NCBI GenBank assembly: GCA_050117475.1
Contig: JASFMR010000002.1
Coordinates: forward strand, 1 to 64,000
Length of the DNA stretch: 64,000 nt
Reading direction: 5' to 3'
Source: Fodinibius sp050117475
GTDB lineage: Bacteria; Bacteroidota; Rhodothermia; Balneolales; Balneolaceae
Within the stretch, counting starts at the first letter, position 1, and every line of letters begins with the position of its first letter. The notes under the pieces were generated by a model, which was not told where the DNA came from, did not search any database, and saw nothing but the letters and a program-made list of their open reading frames with translations. Positions 17,581 through 25,712 of this stretch are shown piece by piece. The position numbers were made by a program, and so were the translations under genes.

Positions 17581-17599
17581 ATTTGTTCCGGGAACAAAT
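17581..17599. promoter_or_regulatory. Perfect 19-bp palindrome upstream of nhaC, likely operator
   Basis: ATTTGTTCC at 17581-17589, one central G, then the exact complement GGAACAAAT at 17591-17599. It lies 26 bp before the nhaC ATG, where a repressor would block initiation. No T-run follows, so termination is unlikely. The regulator is unknown. Confidence 0.6.
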
Positions 17600-17625
17600 G
17601 ATCTTAAAAGAAAGAAGGATGGAGA

Positions 17626-19350
17626 ATGAAACGGAAATTACTTTTTTTTGTCGCCAGTCTGGCTTTTTTATTTATATGGATTAGCTTGGGTCATGCTTCA
17701 CCTGAAATGACTGCTGGTGCCGGGGAAACAGTTGCCATTGCCAAAGGAACGTGGTTGAGTATCTTGCCACCATTGGTAGCTATTGCTGTCGCCCTTATCT
17801 TTCGCCAGGTTTTGTTTGCTCTTTTCCTGGGAATCTGGACCGGGGCATTTTTAGCGGGAGGAATATCTTTCGGTGGCATTTTCAGTAGCTTTTTTACGAC
17901 ACTAAGTGGTTATATCGTACCGGCAACGGCTAGTGTGGATCACATGAGTATTATTGTATTTACCCTGTTGATTGGCGGTATGGTGGGTATAATTACTGAT
18001 AACGGGGGAACCCGAGGCATAATAAGGGCGATAACACGGTTTGTGAGAACAAAGGTACAGGGACAGTTGATTACAGCTCTGATGGGATTCATTATTTTTT
18101 TTGATGATTATGCCAATACGATGGTTGTGGGAAATACCATGCGTCCGTTGACCGATAAACTGCGAATTTCACGCGCTAAGCTTTCTTATCTGGTAGATGC
18201 TACTGCAGCACCGGTAGCAACGATTGCTCTTGTCAGTACTTGGATTGGTGCAATGGTAGGATTTATTGCCGAAGCAGAATCCAAAATGCCTCATTTTAAT
18301 GAATCTGCATATTCGGTATTTATCAATTCACTGCCGTATAACTTTTACTCTTTTTTTACGATTCTATTCGTAATATTGATTGCTTGGAGTGGTCGTGACT
18401 TTGCTGCGATGCTAAAATCGCGGATCAATTTGTATAAAGCTAAGCATGATCCCAAACTTGATCATTACAACCTTTGGAAAGATAAGATTGCAGAGGATGA
18501 AAAGGAACAAAAGGTCTCTCACTGGACGAATGCAGCCATTCCTATCGTTACGTTAATTTTCGGAACGGTAGTGGGCTTGTTGATAACCGGGCAGGGCGGC
18601 ACCATACAGTCGGTTATAGAAACTGCGGATTCATATAAGGCGCTTTTATGGGGATCATTGTTGGCATTGGTGATTGCTGTCGTAATATCTATGGTAAAAA
18701 ACCTTCTCGATATGGAGGATATGCTCAAGGGTATGATGGAAGGCATGCACACCATGTTTGATGGGTTATTGATTTTGGTCATGGCCTGGGCTCTCAGTGC
18801 GATAACAGTGGAGCTTGGAACGGCAGATTATTTGATTTCTGTATTTGGGGAAGCCCTTAATCCCTATTGGTTGCCTGCCATCATCTTGATTCTTTCTGCA
18901 TTGACTTCTTTCGCAACGGGGTCAAGCTGGGGAACGATGGGAATACTGATGCCCCTGGTGGTGCCCCTGGCCTGGGAGATCGGTAATAATGCAGGTCTGT
19001 CGGCGGCTATGACCCATGAGATCATCTATGCCAGCGTGAGTGCCGTTCTGGCCGGATCTGTCTGGGGGGATCATTGCTCACCAATTTCTGATACCACAAT
19101 ATTAAGCTCTATCGCTTCTCAATGCAATCATATCGAACATGTGAATACACAGCTGCCCTACGCGATGGTTGTGGGTATAATCAGCATTTTGGGGATGGTA
19201 GGTATACTTGTGCTCGGAATGCCCTGGTGGCTTATTTATCCCATAGGCGTCGTAATTCTAGTGGGCATCATTTTTAAATTTGGTGAAATTCCTAATCCCG
19301 AAGATTATGCACCAGAAGGCAAGGAGCCGGTTATGACGAGCCTGGATTAA
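17626..19350 (+). CDS. NhaC-family Na+/H+ antiporter
   Basis: The 574-residue inner-membrane protein has about 12 hydrophobic spans and fits the Na_H_antiporter (NhaC) family. GMVGIITDNGGTRGIIRAI, FIIFFDDYANTMVVGNTMRP, SAKLSYLVDATAAPVATIA-type sequence, and LTSFATGSSWGTMGILMPLV are family signatures, and AGSVWGDHCSPISDTTILSS is the conserved late motif. It would exchange Na+ for H+, for pH and salt balance. The extra N-terminal span (about 7-24) resembles a signal peptide, and AAGGATGGAG just before the ATG is a fair ribosome-binding site. A perfect palindrome 26 bp upstream suggests repressor control. Some relatives exchange organic acids, so substrate is not certain. Confidence 0.9.
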   Translation: MKRKLLFFVASLAFLFIWISLGHASPEMTAGAGETVAIAKGTWLSILPPLVAIAVALIFRQVLFALFLGIWTGAFLAGGISFGGIFSSFFTTLSGYIVPATASVDHMSIIVFTLLIGGMVGIITDNGGTRGIIRAITRFVRTKVQGQLITALMGFIIFFDDYANTMVVGNTMRPLTDKLRISRAKLSYLVDATAAPVATIALVSTWIGAMVGFIAEAESKMPHFNESAYSVFINSLPYNFYSFFTILFVILIAWSGRDFAAMLKSRINLYKAKHDPKLDHYNLWKDKIAEDEKEQKVSHWTNAAIPIVTLIFGTVVGLLITGQGGTIQSVIETADSYKALLWGSLLALVIAVVISMVKNLLDMEDMLKGMMEGMHTMFDGLLILVMAWALSAITVELGTADYLISVFGEALNPYWLPAIILILSALTSFATGSSWGTMGILMPLVVPLAWEIGNNAGLSAAMTHEIIYASVSAVLAGSVWGDHCSPISDTTILSSIASQCNHIEHVNTQLPYAMVVGIISILGMVGILVLGMPWWLIYPIGVVILVGIIFKFGEIPNPEDYAPEGKEPVMTSLD

Positions 19351-19359
19351 AAAGAAAAA

Positions 19360-20139
19360 TTAACGTGTAGATTCAGTGATGGAAAATTCGTACCGGTTTT
19401 CATCCGAAATATCTAGTGTACCGGCTTTAAATCTTCGTTCGGTAAATGTTACTTTGCCGTTGCGCTCGATGAGCATAATTGTTGAGCAGCGCGTACCATA
19501 ACCATCGCTCTTGATAAAGATGGAAGAAACCTTCTTTTCTATATCCTTAGGGATTCCGGTATCAGGAAGCTGGTCTTCTGGGGCCTCACGTTTATCGGCG
19601 AGCAGATCAAACAGGGCCCTCTCGGTAATTTTTCTGTGTTGCAAAATGTTTTCCAGATTATTTTTAGCTTTTTGTACTTTGGGCCAGGGAGTATCCAACA
19701 GGTGGTTACTGAGCCCATAAAGGCCCGGGTTTAGCATCTGAATTTTACGCAGTTGATTCGAATAATACCCTAGTTGTCCCATGGACCCTGCAAGCAAGTT
19801 GAATCCCATATATGAATCGGCTGTTTTGTCTACCTGGTGCAGGTAGGCCTTGGGAGATTGCGCATCAGTTAAGAAGTTAAGGACAAGTTTTCCGCGACTG
19901 GGAGGGTTTTCACGGTGAATGGACGGATCACGAAAATTTGTGAGGGCCGCAAAGGCTCCTTCCCGGCTTATGCCCAGCCACGTACCGCCTGCTTTGAGGT
20001 CTTTACCAGCGAGTAGGTCGGGTTGATCATCCCAGAATTGAGCTGCCTGTGTGGGTCTGCTATGATTTTCGTCTCTGTTGGCTGCAAAAACCAAGTCATA
20101 TTTAGGATGTTGTTTATATGAAAAGACAATGAGACACAT
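19360..20139 (-). CDS. NRDE-family protein (TANGO2 homologue)
   Basis: The 259-residue protein begins MCLIVFSYKQHPKYDLVFAA and then NRDE, the signature that names the family, followed by AGGTWLGISREGAFAALTNF. Cys2 next to Met suggests an exposed N-terminal cysteine, as in N-terminal nucleophile enzymes. The eukaryotic homologue TANGO2 has been linked to lipid or heme handling; the bacterial role is unsettled. It is convergent with nhaC with 9 bp between stop codons and starts 109 bp from the divergent phosphatase gene. Confidence 0.9.
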   Translation of the reverse strand: MCLIVFSYKQHPKYDLVFAANRDENHSRPTQAAQFWDDQPDLLAGKDLKAGGTWLGISREGAFAALTNFRDPSIHRENPPSRGKLVLNFLTDAQSPKAYLHQVDKTADSYMGFNLLAGSMGQLGYYSNQLRKIQMLNPGLYGLSNHLLDTPWPKVQKAKNNLENILQHRKITERALFDLLADKREAPEDQLPDTGIPKDIEKKVSSIFIKSDGYGTRCSTIMLIERNGKVTFTERRFKAGTLDISDENRYEFSITESTR

Positions 20140-20248
20140 GAGCCGGATGATATTAAATCATGTTCAATAGGTATCGATTAAATTAACAAAGACAATGAGA
20201 TATTAATTCTCAAAACATTTTCACATATTCCATCTGTTAGAATGACAA

Positions 20249-22918
20249 ATGATAAATAAATCAGGAAAGCCGGTGAATCTATCAAACCGAGAATACATTT
20301 TCTTTGCTTTGGGATTGTTGGCAGCTGTATGGTTTTTTTTAGGTTACCCTTCTCAGGACCCCCGGCATATTATAAGCTTAAAGTCAGATAGAACAACTAT
20401 TGAAAAACACGCCATATCCCGGTTCAAGTCGTTGGGATATGACGCTGGCGAATATCAGGTCCAGACAACTTTCCATGTTCGTGAGAAATTATTAGACAGC
20501 TTGCAGGTAGAGCTGGGCCGTGATAAGATGATCGATTACTTTAGAAGAAATAAGGTCGCTAATATCGAGCCTTTTTACTGGGAAGTACAATTTAGGAAAA
20601 TATCGGGGGATGAAAATGATTTAACTATTAGTTCCGGGTCGGAGGATGAAAATTCCGCTGATTCCCAGAACGATAAATTGATCAAGCTTCGCTTTGGCAC
20701 TGATGGAGACTTTTTGGAGTTTATAAATACCGGTGATCAACTGCCAAAGAAGCTTGTTGATAGATCGGCGCTGGCTTCTATGTTTCGTGCAGACAAAGAC
20801 AGTGTGGTTGTTGTGTTATCCGCGTTTAGCGACTCTTCGCTGGCTCAACACTTTTTGGTTGATCCACAACGTGATTGGCATCATGATTCCCTAAATCCAC
20901 AGCAAGAACTTCAACGACTGAGAACCCAGCTGCAACGCAGACGCTCTTTTTTGTTATCCGGCAAGGATGTTTCCCAAATGGCTTCTTACTATTTGGCGAG
21001 TACAGGCTGGGACAGATCAGAATTAGCTCAAGACTCCGTGCAGTTGGGGCGTACTAATGGCGTTAATACAGTCCTTGCCCAATTTCGTTTAACCCAGCCA
21101 AAGCTAAATCAGGATCTTTACTTAAACGTAAAGTTTACTGCTACCGGGGGGCTTCTTGGGATAACATCTGTTTATAATCCCACCGGGAAAACAAATGATA
21201 CGTTTCAAGAGTTAGTACCGTTAATCCGTAATGCCCTGATATTTATATTTTGCCTTGCTGGTATCGTTATTTTCTTTTTCCGTATCAGAGCGCGGGCCAT
21301 CGATACCAAACCGGCCCTTGTGGTAGCCATTATGGCGGGTATAGCAGTCTCGCTAATCATCTTGTTGAGCGCTCTTCCCCAGCTTGACGTTTTTTCGCCA
21401 TCTACAAATTGGACTTTAACTATTGCAATCTTGATTGGTGCCGGTATCGGGGGGGCGGGGACCACATTAGCAATCTTTGTTTTTTTTGCCATCGGGGATT
21501 CGATTACCCGCCAGCACTGGAGTGGCAAACTGAGTGTTTATGATTACATAAGGCAGGGGATGATCTTTAATAAACCAGTTGGATCAATGCTGGTTCGATC
21601 CGTTTTTTGGGGTTTCACCATGGCCGGTTTTTTCACATTGCTCCTGTGGCTATTTCCCGACGTTTATTTTGATATCCGGTATGTTTTTCAAGCAGACAGG
21701 GCTGCCTGGCCATTGCTCTATATTTTTATGTTAAATGGCTGGCACACATTGATGATTGTCCTGGGTATTTTTCTCGTGCTTGGTGGCCAGGTTTTAGCGA
21801 TGAGTCAAAATAAAGTGACTGCCTCAATTGTGATGACCCTTGCTTGTATGATTGTCGTACCCGTACCTGGTCACTATGGCCCGTTCTTGAATGAATTTAT
21901 CATTGCCGGTTTTATAGGCCTGTTAATGGTCTATATTTACATAAAATGGGATTTTCTTACTTTATTGCTTACTCACTTTCTCTTCCTCGGTCTCCTGCTG
22001 ACAGTCTCCGGGTGGGTCGTAATGGATTCTCCGGATTACTATATTTTTGTAATCTTCATGGTACTGGTAGCCTTCCTGTTAGTGGTCGGATTTTTGGCAA
22101 TGAGCAGGGGCAAAGAAGAAAAGGTATTATCACATTACGTACCACAGTATGTAGAAGACCTCGCCCAGGAAGAACGTATAAAACAGGAACTTCAGATTGC
22201 ACGCGAGGTACAGCAATCTTTTTTACCGGTACGGACTCCACAATTTGATCGGCTGGAATTGGCAGCCATTTGTACGCCGGCTTACGAAACGGGGGGCGAC
22301 TATTATGATTTTATACCCCTTGACGGGAATCGAGTAGCGGTCGCGATTGGTGATGTCAGTGGTAAAGGAATACAGGCAGCATTTTATATGACCTTTGTGA
22401 AGGGGATACTGCATACCCTCTGTAGGGAGAGTGATTCGCCGGCAGAAATTCTTAAAAAAACGAATCGGCTGTTTTGTGAGAATGCCCCAAAAGGAATTTT
22501 TATCTCCCTGGTATACGGGGTAATCGATCTGGATAATGAGGTATTCCATTTTGCAAGAGCGGGCCATAACCCAATACTAAAGATTAATGCTGTGGACGGT
22601 TCGGTTGAAGAGTTGCAGCCGAAAGGATTGGGCATAGGCTTGACCAAGAATGACGCTTTTGACAAAAATATAGAAGAAGTCAGGCTCAGTTTGTCAAAAA
22701 ATGATATCCTGGTATTGTATACTGACGGTATTGTAGAGGCATTGAATGAGAATCACAAGTTTTATGGAACCCATCGGCTTAATAATTTATTGAAGAAAAA
22801 TAAGGACCATACTGCTGAGAATGTGCTAAATGAGTTATCAGAGGATGTTCAAAATTACATCGGCGAAGCCAAACAGCATGACGATATGACGATGATTATA
22901 ATGAAACTGAAAAACTGA
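20249..22918 (+). CDS. Membrane-anchored PP2C-like serine phosphatase (SpoIIE/RsbU type)
   Basis: The 889-residue protein starts with a membrane helix (about 14-30) and an extracytoplasmic region to about 320. A multi-span membrane block follows (about 325-630), then a linker helix LAQEERIKQELQIAREVQQS, and a C-terminal SpoIIE phosphatase domain (about 665-889) with YETGGDYYDFIPLDGNRVAV, GDVSGKGIQAAF, FARAGHNPIL and LYTDGIVEALNE. The Asp residues of these motifs bind the Mn/Mg pair. Such phosphatases commonly act on anti-sigma-factor antagonists; no partner kinase or STAS gene is nearby. The N-terminal region could sense an external signal; I do not recognise its family. A thioredoxin-like gene starts 4 bp downstream. 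Confidence 0.88.
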   Translation: MINKSGKPVNLSNREYIFFALGLLAAVWFFLGYPSQDPRHIISLKSDRTTIEKHAISRFKSLGYDAGEYQVQTTFHVREKLLDSLQVELGRDKMIDYFRRNKVANIEPFYWEVQFRKISGDENDLTISSGSEDENSADSQNDKLIKLRFGTDGDFLEFINTGDQLPKKLVDRSALASMFRADKDSVVVVLSAFSDSSLAQHFLVDPQRDWHHDSLNPQQELQRLRTQLQRRRSFLLSGKDVSQMASYYLASTGWDRSELAQDSVQLGRTNGVNTVLAQFRLTQPKLNQDLYLNVKFTATGGLLGITSVYNPTGKTNDTFQELVPLIRNALIFIFCLAGIVIFFFRIRARAIDTKPALVVAIMAGIAVSLIILLSALPQLDVFSPSTNWTLTIAILIGAGIGGAGTTLAIFVFFAIGDSITRQHWSGKLSVYDYIRQGMIFNKPVGSMLVRSVFWGFTMAGFFTLLLWLFPDVYFDIRYVFQADRAAWPLLYIFMLNGWHTLMIVLGIFLVLGGQVLAMSQNKVTASIVMTLACMIVVPVPGHYGPFLNEFIIAGFIGLLMVYIYIKWDFLTLLLTHFLFLGLLLTVSGWVVMDSPDYYIFVIFMVLVAFLLVVGFLAMSRGKEEKVLSHYVPQYVEDLAQEERIKQELQIAREVQQSFLPVRTPQFDRLELAAICTPAYETGGDYYDFIPLDGNRVAVAIGDVSGKGIQAAFYMTFVKGILHTLCRESDSPAEILKKTNRLFCENAPKGIFISLVYGVIDLDNEVFHFARAGHNPILKINAVDGSVEELQPKGLGIGLTKNDAFDKNIEEVRLSLSKNDILVLYTDGIVEALNENHKFYGTHRLNNLLKKNKDHTAENVLNELSEDVQNYIGEAKQHDDMTMIIMKLKN

Positions 22919-22922
22919 GTAT

Positions 22923-23441
22923 ATGTTTTTGTGGAATCTGAGAATACTTAAAATGACAATAGCACTTGTAATTGTTTTTGTTATGGGGCCTACTGTTTCT
23001 ATGGCACAGTCTATTAAATGGATGCCGCTGCAGCAAGCTCAAAAGTTGGCCTTACAAAATCATAAAAAGGTGATGCTCTTCGCTGAAGCCGACTGGTGTG
23101 GTTATTGCAAGCGCATGCATAAAGAAGTTTTTCCACAGAAAACAGTACAAGATAGCCTTTATAAATATTTTTACCCTGCTCGAGTCGATATTGAATCCGA
23201 TCAAAAAATTTTATTTAACGGTAAAGAATTGGCGCAAAGGTCGCTATCACAAAAATTTCGCATTAAGGGAACTCCAACCACTATATTCCTGGATTCGAAT
23301 GGGGATATCCTAGGGACTCAACCCGGATTTCTTCGTTCCGAAATATTCGATAAGCTGCTTTCATACGTTGGAGCGGAACGTTACAAGAAAGGGTCATTTC
23401 GGAAATATTTGAGAAAACACGGTATCAAAGTTGGTGAATGA
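22923..23441 (+). CDS. Secreted thioredoxin-family protein
   Basis: The 172-residue protein has an N-terminal signal (hydrophobic core about 12-25, cut near MAQ at 27-29) and a thioredoxin fold. ADWCGYCKRMHKEVF carries the redox pair Cys59 and Cys62, and GTPTTIFLDSNGDIL the cis-Pro loop. It resembles thioredoxin_7-type periplasmic proteins, which reduce or exchange disulfides. An alternative start at ATG 22953 would still leave a signal. It starts 4 bp after the phosphatase gene, so the two are probably co-transcribed. Confidence 0.88.
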   Translation: MFLWNLRILKMTIALVIVFVMGPTVSMAQSIKWMPLQQAQKLALQNHKKVMLFAEADWCGYCKRMHKEVFPQKTVQDSLYKYFYPARVDIESDQKILFNGKELAQRSLSQKFRIKGTPTTIFLDSNGDILGTQPGFLRSEIFDKLLSYVGAERYKKGSFRKYLRKHGIKVGE

Positions 23442-23477
23442 GATAGTGTTAACCATTATATTTGTAGAGTTTTTCCG

Positions 23478-23499
23478 AGGTATGATGGATACCATACCT
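23478..23499. promoter_or_regulatory. Inverted repeat upstream of the DtxR-family gene, possible operator
   Basis: AGGTATG at 23478-23484 and its complement CATACCT at 23493-23499, with further partial symmetry inside, lie about 40 bp before the regulator's ATG. No T-run follows. Autoregulation by the DtxR-family protein is a reasonable guess. Confidence 0.45.
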
Positions 23500-23538
23500 T
23501 CCTAACTCCATAAATTGAAAGATGAGCTGAGATTTTAT

Positions 23539-24195
23539 ATGGTACTTAGTCAAGCTGTTGAAGATTACTTGAAAGCAATCTATACCTTGGAGGTTGAGGG
23601 CAATGGCGCTTCAACTACAAAGATTGCTGAGTCACTCGGGGTTTCCTCGGCATCTGCTACCAATATGGTAAAACGATTGGCCAAGATGGGGTTAGTGGAT
23701 TATGAATCTTACAAAGGGGCCACACTTACAAAATCAGGACAAAAAATAGCCTTGGAGATCATTCGGCACCATCGGTTGCTGGAGCTGTACCTATTGGAGG
23801 TTATGGGCTACTCTTGGGATGAAGTTCATGAGGAGGCGGAAAAATTGGAGCACCATATTTCAGAACGGTTTGAGGATAAAATTGCCAAGCTGCTGGATGA
23901 TCCGACCCATGATCCGCACGGCGACCCGATTCCTACGAAAGAAGGCCTGATGCCTAAAATGAATGCCCGACCTCTTATTGAAGCTGAACCTGACCGGGAA
24001 TACCTGGTTAGCAGGGTTAAGGATCAGGATCCGGAGCTTTTAAGGTATTTTGAAAAAATCGGCCTCTTGCCCGGTATAAAAGTGAAGATCAAGGAAAAGG
24101 CGCCTTTTAAAGGTCCCATCACGTTATTGCTTGAAGGGAGTGAGCAAGTAATTGGTTTTGAAATGGCAAAGAATATTTTTATCGCTGAATTATAG
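23539..24195 (+). CDS. DtxR/MntR-family metal-dependent transcriptional repressor
   Basis: I choose ATG 23539 (218 residues) because the protein then begins MVLSQAVEDYLKAIYTLEVE, the typical DtxR start; a TTG at 23515 adds eight residues. Residues 1-65 form the winged helix-turn-helix (TTKIAESLGVSSASATNMVK, LAKMGLVDYESYKGATLT), then a dimerisation/metal domain (HHRLLELYLLEVMGYSWDEV, HEEAEKLEHHISERFEDKI, DPTHDPHGDPIP), and a C-terminal SH3/FeoA-like domain (about 145-218). It probably represses Mn2+ or Fe2+ uptake when metal is high. The Nramp gene at 47149, with its own palindrome, is a possible target. Which metal is not settled by sequence. Confidence 0.93.
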   Translation: MVLSQAVEDYLKAIYTLEVEGNGASTTKIAESLGVSSASATNMVKRLAKMGLVDYESYKGATLTKSGQKIALEIIRHHRLLELYLLEVMGYSWDEVHEEAEKLEHHISERFEDKIAKLLDDPTHDPHGDPIPTKEGLMPKMNARPLIEAEPDREYLVSRVKDQDPELLRYFEKIGLLPGIKVKIKEKAPFKGPITLLLEGSEQVIGFEMAKNIFIAEL

Positions 24196-24351
24196 ATGCC
24201 CTAATTACATTTTTTTGGATATTTAAAGGCCCGAAATAATTTAATGTTAAAAAGTATTAGATTAATACCATTTCTATTTACACATTACCTCAAATTATTC
24301 TTAAGAATTTTTCTCACTTATTAAAATTCAAGTTTAAAAGAACAAATTATT

Positions 24352-25431
24352 ATGCCAATTTTACCTGAATGGGCGCCCAACATCCATCCGATGTTGGTTC
24401 ATTTCCCGCTCGCTATACTTTTTTTTGCTGCTTTCATGGACCTGCTTACTTTTTTCTTGGACAAAAAATGGTGGGATGAGAAGAAAACCGCGGTAACTTA
24501 TTTGATTGGTGCGGTTGCTGCTGTTGTTGTTTACTTTACCGGCGGGATGGCAGCAGATAGTATTAATATACCAAAGTCTGCCTATCATGCAGTGGGTGCC
24601 CATGCTGGATGGGCAGAATGGACGGTATGGTTTTTCGGGATATATGCAGTTTTAAGAATAATACTCTCCGCCTTGGGCAAATTCGAAAATACCCGTGTAC
24701 ATGTGTTCTTTTTTGCACTTTCGTTCATCGGGTTATTCTTTCTTTATGAGACTGGTGAGCACGGTGCTAACCTGGTTTTTAATTACGGCTTGGGTACCGT
24801 CCATCATGCGAAAAAGATGGAGTCTGATACTACTAATGATGAGATGCAGGGTTTTTCTGTTCTTGCCGATGGAAGTTGGAGCTGGACGGCCGGTTCGAAT
24901 GCCGGGAAAACATTCAGCCGGCATTTCAATTGGCTGACGGCGGATTCTACCACGGAAAGTCCCCAAACAGTTATGGAAGACAGTACCAGCTATTTGCAGT
25001 TTAATGCCGGCAAAAACTTTTTCTCTTCCAAGGAGCAGTATAGGAATTTTCAACTGGATGTTGTCCTGGATGGCTCTTCCCTGGACGGTGATTTGCTCCT
25101 GGTTCATCATGTACAAGATGCTCAAAACTATGATTATATGGCTATTCGTGCAGATGGTTCAGCGAGCCTCGGACGGGTACGTGACGGCGAATCTGAAACG
25201 ATCGAAGAGGGCAAGGCTGATTTAAAAAATATCCATCAGCTAAGATTCGTCAATAGCGGAGAACATCAGCGCGGTTATGTGAATGGGGAATTGATATTGC
25301 ACGGACACGTTGAGCCGGCACCCGCCGGCGGTGTGGGACTGAAACCGGAAGGTGAGGGTACTTTGCTTGTTCAAAAAATGCAGCTTTCTAAACTGACGGG
25401 TGTAGAAGAACATCATGAGGATGAAAATTAA
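24352..25431 (+). CDS. DUF2231 membrane protein with C-terminal LamG-like domain
   Basis: The 359-residue protein starts MPILPEWAPNIHPMLVHFPL; the NIHPMLVHFP motif and four membrane spans (about 13-35, 45-65, 82-103, 112-130) mark DUF2231. The histidines (NIHP, VHF) and similar ones later (AYHAVGAHAGWAEW, GEHGANLVFNYGLG) could bind heme or metal. From about 165 to 345 is a soluble region (YRNFQLDVVLDGSSLDGDLL, then LVHHVQDAQNYDYMAIRADG) that resembles a concanavalin/LamG-like or DUF1080-like jelly-roll domain, likely outside the membrane. The function is unknown to me. No evident operon partner; the spondin-domain gene is 281 bp on. Confidence 0.8.
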   Translation: MPILPEWAPNIHPMLVHFPLAILFFAAFMDLLTFFLDKKWWDEKKTAVTYLIGAVAAVVVYFTGGMAADSINIPKSAYHAVGAHAGWAEWTVWFFGIYAVLRIILSALGKFENTRVHVFFFALSFIGLFFLYETGEHGANLVFNYGLGTVHHAKKMESDTTNDEMQGFSVLADGSWSWTAGSNAGKTFSRHFNWLTADSTTESPQTVMEDSTSYLQFNAGKNFFSSKEQYRNFQLDVVLDGSSLDGDLLLVHHVQDAQNYDYMAIRADGSASLGRVRDGESETIEEGKADLKNIHQLRFVNSGEHQRGYVNGELILHGHVEPAPAGGVGLKPEGEGTLLVQKMQLSKLTGVEEHHEDEN

Positions 25432-25440
25432 GGTCGTCTG

Positions 25441-25473
25441 AAAGGCAAAAAGATGCTATGACTTTTTGCCTTT
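25441..25473 (+). terminator. Hairpin after the DUF2231 gene, possible terminator
   Basis: AAAGGCAAAAAG at 25441-25452 pairs with CTTTTTGCCTTT at 25462-25473, a 12-bp stem. The T residues lie inside the stem and little T-tract follows, so termination is plausible but unproven. Confidence 0.55.
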
Positions 25474-25598
25474 TGAGACCCAGATGTAGCTGAACTTGTT
25501 TCAGTCTCTTTTGGTAGAATTTTTAACCTATTTAGAATTTACAGGTCCGAACCAAAAGATTGTAAAAGGATTCCTAATCAACCACGCTTTTAAGATTT

Positions 25599-25623
25599 TT
25601 GTAAGTCTGTGATAGACTTACAA
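25599..25623. promoter_or_regulatory. Perfect inverted repeat upstream of the spondin-domain gene
   Basis: TTGTAAGTCT at 25599-25608 and AGACTTACAA at 25614-25623 are exact complements around a 5-bp centre, about 90 bp before the ATG. No T-run follows. A second pair, TTACC and GGTAA, lies at 25668-25682, and AGGTAAG recurs at about 25702, next to the ribosome-binding region. They may be operators or leader-RNA structure. Confidence 0.45.
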
Positions 25624-25712
25624 CGGATTCGTTACATTTTTGTGACAAAATTCGATCTACAGGTGCTTACCTATGAGGTAACTAATAAATCTCAACAAAA
25701 CAGGTAAGTAAC

